Assembly: GCA_910580225.1 (NCBI GenBank)
Contig: CAJTXE010000069.1
Coordinates: 1-14,867 of the forward strand
DNA from: an uncultured Acetatifactor sp.
GTDB taxonomy: Bacteria > Bacillota > Clostridia > Lachnospirales > Lachnospiraceae
Reading direction: 5' to 3'
Length of the DNA: 14,867 bases
Shown here: in pieces, positions 14,680-14,867 of the stretch
Position numbering within the stretch: position 1 is the first letter of the stretch
How the letters are laid out: every line of letters starts with the position of its first letter
Program-made: the position numbers and the translations under genes
The notes under the pieces: model-generated
Seen by the model: only the letters and a program-made list of their open reading frames with translations
Databases searched by the model: none
What the model was told of the DNA's origin: nothing

Positions 14680-14867
14680 TTATTCTGTTCTCAATCGCTC
14701 AACAATGCTCTGCTTTTCCAAGTTCTTGAAGCAGAGGAACGGGATAAGTACCGCAAAAGCCAGGAGGACAGGGGTACAGATCATCAGCGGCATCAGGGTA
14801 AAATGGAACGTACTGAACTCATTGGCTGTCATGGCGCGGACACCGATCCCAACGGCCAGGGCGCTGA
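14680..14867 (-). CDS. C-terminal end of an FtsX-like ABC transporter permease (partial)
   Basis: The frame enters from the right edge (first whole codon at 14865-14863) and ends at TAA 14680-14682, giving 61 residues. There is a hydrophobic segment MPLMICTPVLLAFAVLIPFL followed by a basic/polar tail, KNLEKQSIVERLRTE. A last membrane helix followed by a SIVERLR-type end is typical of FtsX/MacB-type permeases, which export or sense peptides such as antimicrobial compounds. The rest, including any ATPase partner, is outside the window. The family call rests on the tail only. Confidence 0.6.
   Translation of the reverse strand, partial: SALAVGIGVRAMTANEFSTFHFTLMPLMICTPVLLAFAVLIPFLCFKNLEKQSIVERLRTE

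Noticed and set aside
14258..14867. RiPP biosynthetic cluster built around the leader-like protein and the FtsX-like exporter
   Set aside because: There is no core peptide, cleavage site or modification enzyme in view. The exporter evidence is a 61-residue tail, so a cluster cannot be supported from this window.

Overview
The window looks like a chromosomal segment of an anaerobic Firmicute, most probably a Lachnospiraceae-type gut Clostridium. This is inferred from family resemblance (clostridial-type Tex, FolD, CapA, DUF4037/DUF4125 and a 5-aminopentanone-reductase-like SDR), from moderately GC-rich coding DNA and from strong AGGAGG-type ribosome binding sites. No tRNA, rRNA, CRISPR array, transposase, integrase or phage gene was seen.

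Left arm (46-9680, all minus strand). In order of transcription the genes are a membrane-anchored CapA-family protein, a membrane-anchored trypsin-like protease with three Ig-like modules, folD, a GH2 glycoside hydrolase with an N-terminal hydrophobic segment, a cytosolic-type amidohydrolase and the RNA-binding protein Tex. Gaps are 38-114 bp. A near-consensus sigma-A promoter (TTGACA, 17 bp, TATGAT) precedes capA. A weak hairpin followed by a T tract between the protease gene and folD may divide the run.

Centre (9681-10656). A divergent intergenic region holds two back-to-back promoters whose -35 boxes are only 8 bp apart. The rightward one (extended -10) drives an SDR reductase that resembles the EF-P 5-aminopentanone reductase YmfI. 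Its predicted transcription start lies downstream of the longest possible ATG and so fixes the start codon at 9919.

Right arm (10718-14867, all minus strand). Reading leftward: the 3' end of an FtsX-like permease cut by the window edge, a doubtful 48-residue ORF, a 74-residue protein resembling a Nif11/NHLP leader domain with its own consensus-like promoter, a PAP2 phosphatase, a large TPR-nucleotidyltransferase (DUF4037)-DUF4125 fusion 18 bp after it, and an 89-residue orphan protein.

The least explained parts are the TPR-DUF4037-DUF4125 fusion with its small neighbours, and the strongly promoted leader-like protein that has no core peptide. Several long plus-strand open frames lie exactly in codon register with the real genes. 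They are explained by avoidance of TTA, CTA and TCA codons, not by coding on the plus strand.
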